Origin: Druceiella hillmani
Taxonomy: Eukaryota > Arthropoda > Insecta > Lepidoptera > Hepialidae
Direction: 5' to 3'
Assembly: GCA_039881145.1 (NCBI GenBank)
Contig: JAYKKI010000032.1
Coordinates: 15,069,501 to 15,133,500, forward strand
DNA length: 64,000 nt
Shown here: one piece after another, positions 1 to 11,402 of the stretch
Numbering within the stretch: position 1 is the first letter of the stretch
Layout: each line of letters opens with the position of its first letter
Notes under the pieces: model-generated
Database searches by the model: none
The model's input: only the letters and a program-made list of their open reading frames with translations
What the model was told of the DNA's origin: nothing
Program-made: the position numbers and the translations under genes

Positions 1-581
1 AATTGTAAATATGATTATGTAAGAAAAAAGGAATTTTCAAACAAACATATATAATTAAGCCCTTGGAAAATTATTAGAATTTAAATTTTCTCTATACCAG
101 TTAAGCTTTGATCCATCACATATTTTATGTTATACTTGTCGTTTTAGTATAACTGCCAGAAATACGTTAGCGGTGATCGGTCTACTTTATATATTAGCCC
201 ATTTTCATATAAATCATTTCCAAAAGATTAATTTTCCTGCGTCACTGTTACTAGAAACTACATGACCTTCATATTATAAACAAATAATTTCATTCTGTAA
301 TGTTAAAACTCCATATTAAGGTTGAGTGAAATTTAAACTGAGTTACGAAATTGATCTTGCAATTCGTTACGGATTACTATTGAGTGCCTTTCATGTTAAC
401 AAAGAATATATTTATTATTCATACACGTAATTATGGGCATCAAACTCACCTTTAGGTATGATAGACTCGTATCTAGACTGCATCAAACGGGGACTATTGT
501 AAACAAATTTTTGTAAAAAAGTATTACTAGTTTTAATTAAAACTGCAACAGTGATTTTTTAATTTTTATATACCGTAGTTC
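1..581. other. AT-rich DNA, nothing recognised
   Basis: No reading frame, repeat family or RNA gene could be supported here. Only short chance frames occur. Confidence 0.6.
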
Positions 582-958
582 TATTGAATATGTTTAGCGT
601 TAATTTTGTAAAAAATCATTATTCACAATTAAATGAAACTATGTGATATTATTTCTACTTTCTTTAGGTTCTTTACCACGACTATTTTTAGGTTACGTTT
701 TATTACATCTTCAGGTGGGCTATTAGCAAAGATCTTAGGTCAATGGAACTTTTGTATTTTAAGAAACGAATTAAACCATTTAGTTTGTTACTATTAATTC
801 ATTCAATTACTGAGTGTACTTAAACTTAGATCTTAGGTCTTTGCTAATAGCCCACCTGAAGATGTTGTAATATAACGAAACCTAAGTCGTAGTAAAGAAC
901 TTAAATAAAGTATAAATAATACTACGTCACGTAGTTTCATTTAGTTGTGAATACCGAA
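582..958. mobile_element. Foldback MITE, copy 1 of a three-copy family
   Basis: Two long inverted arms face each other. The left arm (about 621-755) runs from AATTAAATGAAACTATGTGA through a CTTTACCACGACT block to GGGCTATTAGCAAAGATCTT. The right arm (about 830-955) is its reverse complement and ends ACGTAGTTTCATTTAGTTGT. The left side has about 40 further outer bases (ATTGAATATGTTTAGCGTTAATTTTG) that this right arm lacks, but the right end of the copy at 51 kb has them, so the full family end includes that segment. There is no coding capacity. Related copies lie at 50765-51068 and 63205-63299. No target-site duplication was recognised. The likely class is a non-autonomous DNA transposon mobilised by an unseen relative. 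Confidence 0.75.
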
Positions 959-2702
959 GTTCCGTAATAGTTTCTATGCAGTTTAATGCAGAGAGTTACT
1001 GGTATGAAAATTAAATACGTTATTTCTTACACTTGTATAATATATAAGATAGCTCGGAATATCAAAAGATTCGTGAATAATTCGAAGGGAAATTTATTGA
1101 AAATTAAGACTTTTAGTCAAATCGAATTTCTGTACATTTTCTAGCAAGTTAATTACAATCAAAAGGTCCTGTTCTGTTTTAATGACCTATATATAAGTAT
1201 CATTGTACACCAAAATCCGATATGAAACATTTTTTTTGGAGTTATTAATTATGAAAGTCTTGCAATAATGTTTCTCGGATGCTGGAAAGTGGCACACATA
1301 ATACCAGTACATAAATCTAGCAGCAAATAGTCTATGGAAAATTATTGACCAATATCCATTTTGTCATGTATGTCAGCAATATCTAAGATATTTTAAAAAG
1401 TGGTTCACAATAGGATTTATCCGATATTGTCAAATGTCTGAGTATTTAATATATCATGCAAATATTTATTAAAACTGAGGATATATGTTCGTAGAATATT
1501 ATTTTGATGCGGGAATATTAGAATACAAGTTAACTTAATTCTTAAAAAACTCACTTTTTGTATCTCTTTATGACTTGTCTCTATTTTTTTTCCATAAGTG
1601 ATAAATAAATAAAAAAATAAAACACAAAATGTCAACAAAATCATGGCAAAATTTAAAAAATGCGCTATGTCGTCCGACGTCATTAGAATAATATAATTGA
1701 CAGAATTTGTATTTAAAAATTTTTGATACTTATAAATGATGAACCTTGAAATTAACGGACCTTGTTTTTAAATAATTTGTAGAATAAAGAAATCAAAATA
1801 ATTATTACGAATAATGTAAAGAACCATAGATATCTCATTATGTTTTCATTTAAAAAAATAAATGTGAGCAAAACATATTTTTTTGGAAATTATGTATATA
1901 ATTTATTGGTTAGAGTAACTTCAGAGGGTCCACTCTTGATTTATCCGATATATTTTAATTTTTTTATACTATCACAAATATCACAATATCACAAATTATG
2001 TATCATTGAAAATTGTGATGTTTTAAAAAAAATCATTAATGATTTTAAGGGAAAAATTTTTCTCTCTCTAAAAATAACTAGATCATTTAAGATGGTAATG
2101 TAATTATTTACAACTTTTTTTAATTTTGCGTCTACTTTATCACAATATTCAACATTTGAATTCAGTTTATAAATATTACGTTTTCATGTAATACTTAATC
2201 ACCCAATTTTTACATCCATGTACCATGTTATCAGAACACAGTTACTCCTAATTCTTGACAAACATCGATAGCATTTAATGCTTTCGGGAATATTGGTAAC
2301 AATCAGCTGAACCAAAACTGAAAGAATATTTAAAATAAGAGTTCTTAATTGCGCATTGAACTTGTCCTACGAGGTTCTATAAAAAGTTATTTACGACATG
2401 TAAACATTTAATGGTTCGTTGTAATTCCATTAAACTATATAAAAAACTTAATATCAATTTTCACCATCAAGCGCACTGCTTGTAAAATCTTTAACAGAAG
2501 TAGAAACGAGTGAATTTTTCAAGAACTTTAAAATTGTTTAATCATTGATATAGTTTTCCAAACTTTAGGTAAATTTCTAGTTAAACTATTTTTTCACAAT
2601 TATGACTTCAGCCGTTCTGCAGATTTGGGGGAAGGGACATATTTTTCCTAGACCTTTTCCTATTTATATAACTCTAAATATTTTTTATTACACCATGAAT
2701 CC
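959..2702. other. AT-rich spacer, nothing recognised
   Basis: Open frames at 1417-1683 and 1840-2103 have AT-driven composition (Phe, Ile, Lys, Asn) and no motif, so they are treated as chance. No repeat family was identified. Confidence 0.5.
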
Positions 2703-2757
2703 CGAAAATGTTTTTTTTTAATTGCATTTACATACAATTGCAAAAAAAACATTTTCG
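2703..2757. repeat. Short hairpin
   Basis: CGAAAATG followed by a T run (2703-2719) pairs with an A run followed by CATTTTCG (2742-2757). The loop also contains ATTGC-type complementary segments. It may be a solo MITE remnant. Confidence 0.5.
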
Positions 2758-3454
2758 TTCAAATAATATGTCGTATGGTATGAGAAATAAAAAAAATAAT
2801 TCTATTACTTTAAATGCCGCCTCTAAAATTTCTCTATACCTTTTTCCGACTGTCGTCTGTCATTGAACGGTTCGGTTCGGCTACGTTCAATGGTTCGGCG
2901 TATCCAAACAAAGCGACGAACAGGTGATTGACATTGTAAGGTTTCCGTTTTTTTTTCTTTTTGAGATGCGAAACCTCAAAAACTGTAATTTTCTTTAAAT
3001 GTCCCTTTAAATATCGTGAAACATTTTAAAACTAGAAAACTGTTAACAATTATTTTCATAAGAGAACAAATGGGCCGTACGATATTATCCTCTTCTCGGT
3101 AATGCGCGTTGCACATGTTTCCAATTTATAATACACATTTATACACATTTATATATCATATTTTAGACAGTTGAAAAATGTACTTCACAACTGAATTTAA
3201 AACAAAAAGTCCGAATAATTGACTTGCATCAATATATCTTCTTAAAACTATTAAAAACACGTTTGAGGACAGGTCATGTTTTTGAATTACCGTTTAATAT
3301 CTAATGCTGGAATACGTTTATTGCTACATAGTAATATGATACCTATATAACTTCTCGCGAATGCAGTTATACAACATCAAAAAAACATTCAACGCAAAGA
3401 TTGATTGTATCAGAATTATGCCAATCGAAATTAAAATAAAAAAAAACAATTCAA

Positions 3455-3785
3455 ACTGAACGCGCCGAAACTTAATTTTTAAAACCAGTAATTTTCGAAA
3501 AATATACAATAACTCAGTCAAAATCACGTCACGGTAGTAAGATACCAATCAATATAATCTAGTATAAGTGTGTTATTTACGACACAATAACGATTTGCGA
3601 TCTAGATATCAAAACACAACGCAACGATTGAATTAGATTAGCAAAAGCATTATTTTTTTTTATTTTAATGACAAAAATTACAACACCTACTGCGCCAAAA
3701 TTTTTGGCGTAATCGCTAAAAAAACTATAATAACTCACTCAAATTCTCCTCACGGCAGGCAGTTTCCAATCAATGTCCCACGCCA
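3455..3785. repeat. Diverged direct duplication
   Basis: A segment near 3460-3555 (GCGCCGAAAC, then ATAACTCAGTCAAAATCACGTC, then CCAATCAAT) recurs at about 3690-3775 (GCGCCAAAAT, ATAACTCACTCAAATTCTCC, CCAATCAAT). The offset is about 230 bases and divergence is substantial. No coding content. Confidence 0.5.
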
Positions 3786-4539
3786 ATCCCAGTAGATCGC
3801 ACGCAAGAAAAAACCTAATCATGAACTAAATTGCCCAGATTTCGATTTATCGATTCAGATACTTACAAGTTATTCAGACTAATTAATATAAAAACCAATA
3901 ACTTTGATTTATATCAGTCTGCATACATTAAGTTAACATCGCGTTCGCCAATGGATACAAATGCGTATTTATATTCACCTTATTAATGCCTCAGCTGTTA
4001 TTTGGCCGATTTTAATTATACAGTTGTGTCGAATGTCGTTGCCGGTATTGGTTTATTTATATGGCGATTAACAACGTTGACACATCGAAGTAATGCTGAG
4101 AGTTTCGATGCCTGTGGGTAGATCATAAATATGCCCAGTTTCGATTTATTTGCGTGTCGGATATCAATTAGGTGGATAGTTAAGAGTGACTGAGTCCAAA
4201 TTTGGTACCGTTGAGATTAAAGAAATGGCAATTGTCGGTCTGTCGATTTGTAATCTTTAACTATGTGTGTTGTGTCGCAAGGTTACTTTCTTGATCCGTT
4301 CGTGCGCTGTATATGAATGGAATGCTTTAAAGCATACGGCAGTATGTCTGTAAAGTGGTTTGAAATGTTGTAGATATATCGATTATGTATCTGATTATCG
4401 ATCTAATATTGCATCCGGTCTTGTACAGTGGGCCAATAACAAATTTTGATGAGTGTGCACACTTAAGTGTGAAGTTTAAAATTAAAAAAAGGAATTAAGT
4501 ACGATTTAGATTCACGTGATAAGATTACAGAAATTCATA

Positions 4540-4543
<4 letters not shown>
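3786..4543. other. Intergenic-like spacer, nothing recognised
   Basis: Slightly less AT-rich than its flanks, but no frame, exon pair or known repeat could be supported. Confidence 0.45.

Positions 4544-4602
<59 letters not shown>
4544..4602. repeat. (TA)n microsatellite
   Basis: About 59 bases of almost pure TA/AT dinucleotide with one TTTA interruption near the right end. Confidence 0.95.
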
Positions 4603-5173
4603 CAGGTAACAGTGTTTTATGCAGCATATTGTCAAAGGTTGAGACCTTTTTTTAAAACAAACATGATATAAGTGAATTTCATTTTGTTTTCGTACTTTTA
4701 CAGTACATTTTTATTTTTAAATTCCTATCTTTACTAATACAGTTCCGGAAATTTATTTTATGTGCATTAGGTGTATAGCGGTATTGACTAAAGTTTTTGG
4801 TACTTAAATATAATTTTACCAAATTTAATTTTAGTTGGCTAGTTTTCTGTGGAAGATAAATAAAACAGCGAGATAGCAAAGATTTTAATTTAACTTTTTA
4901 ATTTAATTTTAATTTAAACCAAAATTAAGATCCTCAATGTTTAGCTATAACTATTTTATCATAAACTTGTATCGATATTAAATTAACAGAAGTTGATTAT
5001 TATAAATAAAATATCGAACTCTAGTTTAGAGAACATTTTAGAAACGTTGTCAATGGGACACATTCCAAAATTTCAAAAGACACAATAAAATTTCGTTATG
5101 AAAGAGAACTGTCTAATTATCTTGCTGAATAACAAATTACTGTCACAAATGCCACACTGCGCCTGACCGGTAA
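4603..5173. other. AT-rich spacer before exon-like patch
   Basis: No coding or repeat feature supported. A minus-strand frame at 4679-4879 looks like a chance frame. Homopolymer-like A/T runs occur around 4880-4925. Confidence 0.45.
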
Positions 5174-5464
5174 AATAATAGTAAAATTAAACCGAACAAA
5201 ACGAATAAATCAAAACGGATAGGAGATATTAAAGCAAGTACCGATGGCGAGTACTCAGGCGATCTAGAAGCCACTGACGAGGTGACAGATTCAGCCACAA
5301 TGGAGCGCATAATGAGACGTGCGCTGCGATACGATCGGCCAGTGGACGTTATCGCCCGACAGTATAAATCCGTCAGCTTCACGGCAAGATTGCCTCCGTG
5401 GACCGAGCATGATTACATCTATTGTATACTATACGGCGACGTGGACGGGACCTACTTTATTTAG
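5174..5464 (+). CDS. Exon-like open stretch, possible terminal exon of an unknown protein
   Basis: The frame is open for 96 codons from just after a TAA at 5171 to a TAG at 5462-5464, with no ATG before the middle (the first Met begins MERIMRRALRYDRPVD). The peptide is hydrophilic and charged, with a Lys/Asn-rich N-terminal third, an acidic middle (DGEYSGDLEATDEVTD), a basic helix-like part, and an aromatic tail (PPWTEHDYIYCILYGDVDG, then TYFI at the C-terminus). Third codon positions are clearly GC-richer than the flanks. AATAAA lies at 5723-5728, about 260 bases after the stop. No strong splice acceptor with a pyrimidine tract is visible upstream; AG at 5180-5181 is only a weak candidate. 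The opposite strand is also open over nearly the same span and would encode a hydrophobic tail, so the strand is not certain. The family is not recognised. Confidence 0.4.
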   Translation, partial: NNSKIKPNKTNKSKRIGDIKASTDGEYSGDLEATDEVTDSATMERIMRRALRYDRPVDVIARQYKSVSFTARLPPWTEHDYIYCILYGDVDGTYFI

Positions 5465-6380
5465 ACATTATCTGGCTTGAATTATTTCTTCTTTGGCTTT
5501 ATCTGAGTTTGTTACATGTGGTACGAGATACCGATTTGATGAATTTATTATAATTTGAATAAGTAAATCGTGGATTTAAATTGATTTTATTTTCATTTAT
5601 TATTGACAATGAATTCTTCATTCAAACAATTATAGACCGTATATTTACTCTTAAACATTATAAATATGAAGTAATGAGTGCGCATGGAAATCATGTGCCG
5701 TAAATGTCTTCAGAATATTTTCAATAAAAAAACTCAATTAACTTCATTGCATTAATTTTCTGTAATTTACAGCAGAGAAATCGTAAATTTTAATATAAAA
5801 GTAAAAAACCGAATTTATCAATTCGTTTAAATAAACTAACACTCGCTCAGCCAATTCTTTCGATATTTATGTTAGAAAAGTCAAACTGCACGAAACGATT
5901 TATTTCAATGTCAGAGACAAATAGCAAATATGGAAACCAGAAGTGTTTTCGTAGACCGATGAGTATCAATGACTAATTACTTGACGTCATCGGGAATTAT
6001 ATGCAAAGAAATTTACAAATGAGGAAAACATCGTCAACATTGACAATCTAATTAATAACCTGACTAGAAGTCACCAAAGATGACGCGCTCCTCTGTTGCA
6101 TGACATAATTTTATTAAGTACATAACTGGTTACGATAAACAAAAAACCGAGATATGACGATATCTCAAAAACGGGGAATTATCATTCCCAAGGAGAAGGC
6201 GACATTTAATACTCGTGGTCTAACGATACACAGGAAGTAAACAACTGATAGATTATGATAAAAAAATGTACGTAAAAAAATTGTCACATAATCAGAACTC
6301 ATAATACACATAAAATCTGTCGTTACAAAGAATATAACACACATTTGCATACGAAATTATTAAAAAATCAGTAAACCTCG
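5465..6380. other. AT-rich spacer, possible 3' UTR at left
   Basis: The part up to about 5740 could be 3' UTR of the preceding exon-like patch, since AATAAA is present at 5723. The remainder holds no supported feature. Confidence 0.4.
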
Positions 6381-7262
6381 ATGACAAATTCCATGTGACT
6401 TTGGACCATACGGAATATTCGTTCCCACCACACACGAGCCCAGAAACTAAAATATTATTTACGTGTACGACAATGCTTATGCACTTTATGTTACTTATGG
6501 AGCAATATTTACTTATTTACATACTTTAGTATATACAATTGATACAAATAGTGTATTAGAGCACATGTGACTTTGACTATAGGTAATATTGGTTCACATT
6601 ACACGCAAGCTCAGAAAGTAAAATATTATTTACTTGTACGACGATGCTTATGCACTTTAGGTTACTTATGGACAAATATTTATTTATTTACGTACTTTAG
6701 TATATACAATTGATACAAATAGTATACTTATTGCTACTAGAGTACATGTGACTTTGGACTATACGTAATATTCGTTCACATTACACGCAAGCTCAGAAAG
6801 TATAATATTATTTACGTGTACGACGATGCTTATGCACTTTAGGTTACTTATGGAGCAATGTTTGTTTATTTATGTACTTTAGTATATACAATTGATACAA
6901 ATATTGTACTTATTGCTACTAGAGCACATGTGACTTTGGACTAGACGTAATATTCCTTCACACCACACGCGAGCTCAGAAACTAAAATATTATTTACATG
7001 TACGACAATGCTTATGCACTTTAGGTTATTTATGGAACAATATTTATTTATTTATTTACTTTAGTGTATACAATTGATACAAATAGTGTAATTATTGCTA
7101 CTAGAACACATGTGACTTTGGATTATACGTAATATTCGTTCACATCACACGCCAGCTCAGAAAATAAAATATTATTTACGTGCACGACGATGCTTATGCA
7201 CTTTAGGTTATTTATGGAGCAATATTTTTATTTATGTACTTAGTATATACAGTTGATAAAAA
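6381..7262. repeat. Tandem satellite, about 181-bp unit, 5 copies
   Basis: The motif CATGTGACTTTGGA recurs at about 6390, 6566, 6744, 6926 and 7108. Each unit continues with a GTAATATTCGTTCACA block, CACACGC/AAGCTCAGAAA, TAAAATATTATTTACGTG, a CGACGATGCTTATGCACTTT block, a TTTATTTATTTA stretch and TATACAATTGATACAAATAG. The copies are diverged by scattered substitutions. The last unit runs directly into the tRNA-derived SINE at 7263-7470, and the unit's TTTATTTATTTACGTACTTTAG segment matches the tail of the related SINE at 55215. Confidence 0.9.
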
Positions 7263-7470
7263 TAGTGGACTTATTACTACTAGACTTATTGCGGGACTCA
7301 CCGGCATTGGACTCATTGCTTTCATCCAACCAGAACTCCAATCCAGCCCCCTCGAAGAGCGACCGGGAATCGAACCCGGATCTCCGCGGTGCGCCGCGCC
7401 CTCAAAAGCCGTATGCCTTGTCTCCAGTCCAACACACTACGGCGACAACGACGGCAATACTGTAGAATCT
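7263..7470 (-). mobile_element. tRNA-derived SINE, copy 1
   Basis: Read on the minus strand, the head begins near 7465 with TTGTCGCCGTAGTGTGTTGG (A-box-like). It continues with an ACAAGGCATACGGC block, a GCGGCGCACCGCGGAGATC block, and an intact B box in GGGTTCGATTCCCGG at about 7368-7382. The tRNA-unrelated part contains GGATTGGAGTTCTGGTTGG. It then runs into the TAAA-rich tail shared with the adjacent satellite. It is not a functional tRNA gene, because no cloverleaf acceptor pairing is apparent. The 7234-7473 reading frames across it are shadows. Related copies lie at 20189-20395 (+) and 55215-55400 (-). Confidence 0.8.
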
Positions 7471-7679
7471 TAAGAACCTACCCATTTACTAATATTATTA
7501 CAATGAGATACTGACTGAATATGAAGTATCGATGTTATTATCGCATCGATTACTTTAGTGATTGCATATAGGCTTGCTGTATTACACCTTTAAGAAAATT
7601 GGTAAAGCGATTATCCAATGAGTTTCCGTTATGGTAAAATTTGATATATATTTATTCAAAAATTTTTTGGGTACAACAG

Positions 7680-9634
7680 TCCTAATTATAAATAATATTA
7701 TAAATACGAAAGTGTGTTTGATTTTCCTTCTTCCATGTCGTAACGGAGCAGAAAATAAACGCAACATTTTTTGCAGGAAGATAGCTGATGATCATTACTT
7801 CGGAAAAATTCTTATTTGAATTTTTTCTATTATTTAATTCTTATTCAAATTTCAATTTGTTATTGAAAAGTATACAAACGGAATAATGAAACAAAGTCGC
7901 AATGGAGCAATGGGTCCAAGTGATTTTGAAACGCTACAAACGCAATATATAGGACGCTCTCTCTATTTTTATAATTTGGAAGGAAATATTTTGATTTTAA
8001 TTATCATTTGTATTATAAAGTCACAAAAATTAAAATCGAGTATTAAAAAAAATATAGACTGAGTAAAAAAATTATAGGCCTGTAGCAGGATAATCTACAT
8101 TTGTTAAAGTACTTGGAACCGTTTTACAACGCAGTATCTTTGCCTAAGTTCAGTGCCAGCTGACGGACTGATAGCACGGCTTTCGTCGTAAGCGTATTCT
8201 CACTAACCATGCTAATTTTGTGGATTAAGTAGTTAAGTAATTAGATGATAGATGGCATGTAGATGTGGCTTATTTCGATTTTAAAAAGGCATTTCACCAA
8301 GAACACAATGATAGTCTCTTAGTAAAATTATTGGAGGTATGTCTTCCATTGTAGTCAAATTTTTTGGCAATAACTTTCGAGCTCGAAATAAATACGTATA
8401 GTTTGGAAAGTGCACATCCTTATATCACTCAGTCTGGACTCAGCCAAGGTAGAAATTTAGGCTCCCTTTTATTTCTCATTATAATTAATGATTTAACCTC
8501 AGCTGTTAGCATTATTCGTTGTCTTCTCTTTGCCGATGATTTAAAACTCTTATAGGGGGTAGGAAAGCAATCTGATTGTGAGCTGTTTCAAAATTACATC
8601 AACTCAGTATTTCAATGGAGTCTGAGCAACAAGCTATAATTTAATACAAGCAATTGATAACGTATTCTGCCTACGTACACACTTGATACCGAATGATGAG
8701 TTAAATGGAATGGCGATCGAAAGGGTATCATCCGTTATAGACCTCGGTGCAATTATTTTATTTTAACAGCCTCAGCCAGTCAGAAGGCCTATCGGGTGAT
8801 TGGATTTATCATGCGATGTCCCACTACTCCATGGATAATGGGTGTATTGTGATTTTGTTCCGTCCATAGTGTCTTTAAATCAATTCAGTCATCTGGTTTC
8901 CGCATGGAATAACATATATACTCGTGATGAAGAAAATATTTAAAAAATTTTGATAGATTTCTATTTATAAACTGTACGGGTATTATCTTCTTTGTTTGCT
9001 TTAGATTTAATAATGGGCTCAGTCGGATGTAAATCACATCAACTCCGACGGGTATTGCTTTTGATAAAGTTTTTTTTAATTATTAAATAATTTTGTTGAC
9101 AACTGCCCTGTCTTGCGATTGGTAATGCTATATACTCCTGACTGTTAAGTGAGAGACCAGAGTAGTAGTTTATTTTACCTGCCAAGAGCAGTTCCGAACA
9201 TCCTGCAGTTCTCATCAGTTTTTCGTGCACTTACGTTGACCAACACGGTATTTCAAGAGGTGCCTAATCTTAATATATTTTTTTACTCAATTGACTACTT
9301 TATAAATACGATTGTAGAGTGTACTATTAGTTTACGTTTGATAATTATTTAGTTTTATGTTTAGTTTGAATTAATATTTTTTTTATTAATTTTTTTATGT
9401 TATAATTCATACTTATGTACTGTAAACTAATGTACTTTTAGTGATTGCACATGTCCCAGGTCTGTAGTTTGTTTTTTTTTATATTTCCAACCCATAAGTT
9501 GAAGATGCGATTTTTTGGTAAATAAATTAATATTTAATTTCCCTTTAATAATTTTTTGTGTTGCTGCATGTATTAATTTCTTCTTATACGTTGGTAACCA
9601 TAATAACACGAGCGAAGCGGCGGATAAAAGCTAG
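7680..9634 (+). mobile_element. Non-autonomous Helitron, Lepidoptera type, with a nested LINE fragment
   Basis: The left end starts TCCTAATTATAAATAATATT and continues ATAAATACGAAAGTGTG, TCCTTCTTCC and CGTAACGGAGCAG, the familiar 5' region of moth Helitrons (family knowledge, not searched). The right end is GAGCGAAGCGGCGGATAAAAGCTAG at 9610-9634, a GC hairpin followed by CTAG and then T, as expected for a Helitron 3' terminus. No Rep or helicase coding is present. The interior carries a decayed LINE reverse transcriptase. That the two ends belong to one insertion is inferred from their common orientation and roughly 2-kb spacing. Confidence 0.6.
8085..8960 (+). pseudogene. Decayed non-LTR retrotransposon (LINE) reverse transcriptase
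   Basis: Several frames together give the ordered blocks of a LINE reverse transcriptase. These are a degenerate 'YRPVA..TFVKVLG..LQRSIFA..QCQLTD..HGFRRKR' region, VDVAYFDFKKAFHQ (8258 onward; the catalytic-Asp motif usually reads DFSKAFD, here the final D is H), QSGLSQGRNLGSLLFL (8429 onward; the usual G-PQG-LGP block), and LLFADDLKLL (8524 onward; the FADD active-site motif is intact). A thumb region follows with CELFQNYINSVFQWSLSNKL, then YRVIGFIMRC. Multiple stops and frameshifts break it, and the 5' ORF1, endonuclease and 3' tail are not seen. Organisation is most like the Jockey/I/CR1 side of the LINE tree; the clade is not certain. It lies inside the Helitron. Confidence 0.8.
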
Positions 9635-9639
9635 TTGTT

Positions 9640-10582
9640 AATAATAGTCAAATGTATGACAAATGTAATTTAATAGAGAATAATAATAACAATAATAAGG
9701 CAATAATGTTAATAGTCAAATGTATGACAAATGTAATTTAAGAGAGAATAATAATAATAACAACAATAGGGCAATAATGTTAATAGTCAAATGTATGACA
9801 AATATAATTTAAGCCAGAATAATAATAATAATAACAATAATAAGGCAATAATGTTAATATTCAAATGTATGACAAATGTAATTTAATAGAGAATAATAAT
9901 AACAATAACAATAATAACGCAATAATGTCAAATGTAATTTAAGAGAGAATAATAATAATAACAATAATAAGGCAATAATGTTAATAGTCAAATGTATGAC
10001 AAATGTAATTTAAGAGAGAATAATAATAATAATAACAATAATAAGGCAATAATGTTAATAGTCAAATGTATGACAAATGTAATTTAAGAGAGAATAATAA
10101 TAATAACAATAATAAGGCAATAATGTTAATAGTCAAATGTATGACAAATGTAATTTAAGAGAGAATAATAATAATAATAACAATAATAAGGCAATAATGT
10201 TAATAGTCAAATGTATGACAAATGTAATTTAAGAGAGAATAATAATAATAACAATAATAAGGCAATAATGTTAATAGTCAAATGTATGACAAATGTAATT
10301 TAAGAGAAAATAATAATAATAATAACAATAATAAGGCAATAATGTTAATATTCAAATGTATGACAAATGTAATTTAATAGAGAATAATAATAATAATAAC
10401 AATAATAAGGCAATTATGTTAATAGTCAAATGTATGGCAAATGTAATTTAATAGAGAATAATAATAATAATAAGGCAATAATGTTAATAGTCAAATGTAT
10501 GACAAATGTAATTTAATAGAGAATAATAATAATAATAAGGCAATAATGTTAATAGTCAAATGTATGACAAATATAATTTAAG
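9640..10582. repeat. Minisatellite, 68-74-bp unit, about 14 copies
   Basis: The unit contains TTAATAGTCAAATGTATGAC, AAATGTAATTTAAGAGAGAA, an (AAT)n/AAC stretch and AAGGCAATAATG. GTATGAC recurs at about 9654, 9722, 9793, 9867, 9994, 10068, 10139, 10213, 10284, 10358, 10432 (GTATGGC), 10497 and 10561. Unit length changes in 3-bp steps because the internal AAT run varies. One unit near 9925 has lost its GTATGAC core. The array begins about 6 bases after the Helitron CTAG end. Confidence 0.92.
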
Positions 10583-11402
10583 CGTTGATATTGGCGATTA
10601 ACAGGTATTGCAAAAAAATACTAAAAATGTCAAGTGAAATAAAATAAGGCAATAAAAACAATCGTCTCCATAAACATCGTCATCACTTTGAAAAGGCTTG
10701 TACGTAACAAACAAATATCTAATTTATGTACATTTTAAAATAATTACGGCATGACCTTGGCAATAAACGACATAATGTTAAACAGTTGATTGCAAATACT
10801 ATATCTAAATCATCAATCAACATTTTCGTCATTTGTCCACTATGCGCGTATTCTTTATATTAAATGTTATTCTCAAGTTTCCTATACAGGTACCTTGAGA
10901 ATTATTAAGAGATTAAGTTCGTTTTTATTCTCACAAAAGATATATCTATTAACGTGTCCTCATTGTAAAACGATACAGGCATATGCAATACATGAAAAGT
11001 TCACCCATCCCATTATGATCACTCGTATTCCCGTACATTCGATTCAAATTAAGATCAAAAATCCTTCCATCAAAAAGTATATAGCATTTAGGACGTCTTT
11101 TAACTAGTTTTAGTGCATTATAGTTTTAAATATAATTTAGAGTTAAAACTTGGAATGTACTCGCCTAACTTTCATTTCACCGGAGTGACTATTGCTAAGA
11201 TATCTGCGCATGTCGTAGGTACACTGGTAAATGTGATGTTCTGTCTATTATGTTAAATATGGTAAGGATTATATGATAAATATATTTATCATATTTTAGG
11301 TGACTGATGTGGAAATCAAACTTTCACATGCAGATTAAAGTGCAAAAATAATAGTTGTTGGCAGCAGTAAACTTCATGAGATGAAAGATACATAAAATAA
11401 TA
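10583..11402. other. Spacer with a perfect palindrome
   Basis: ATATGATAAATATATTTATC followed by ATAT at 11271-11294 is a 24-base perfect palindrome. The 105-codon frame at 10790-11107 starts from a non-ATG codon, has no recognisable motif, and is judged spurious. Confidence 0.5.

Noticed and set aside
7340..7465. Possible functional tRNA gene on the minus strand (intact B box)
   Set aside because: The same head occurs in two other copies with SINE-type bodies and tails. Acceptor and anticodon stems could not be paired convincingly, so it is called a SINE.
10790..11107. 105-codon plus frame containing a CPHC motif
   Set aside because: Starts from a non-ATG codon, Ile/Ser/Lys-rich AT-driven composition. 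A single Cys pair is not enough for a zinc-finger call.
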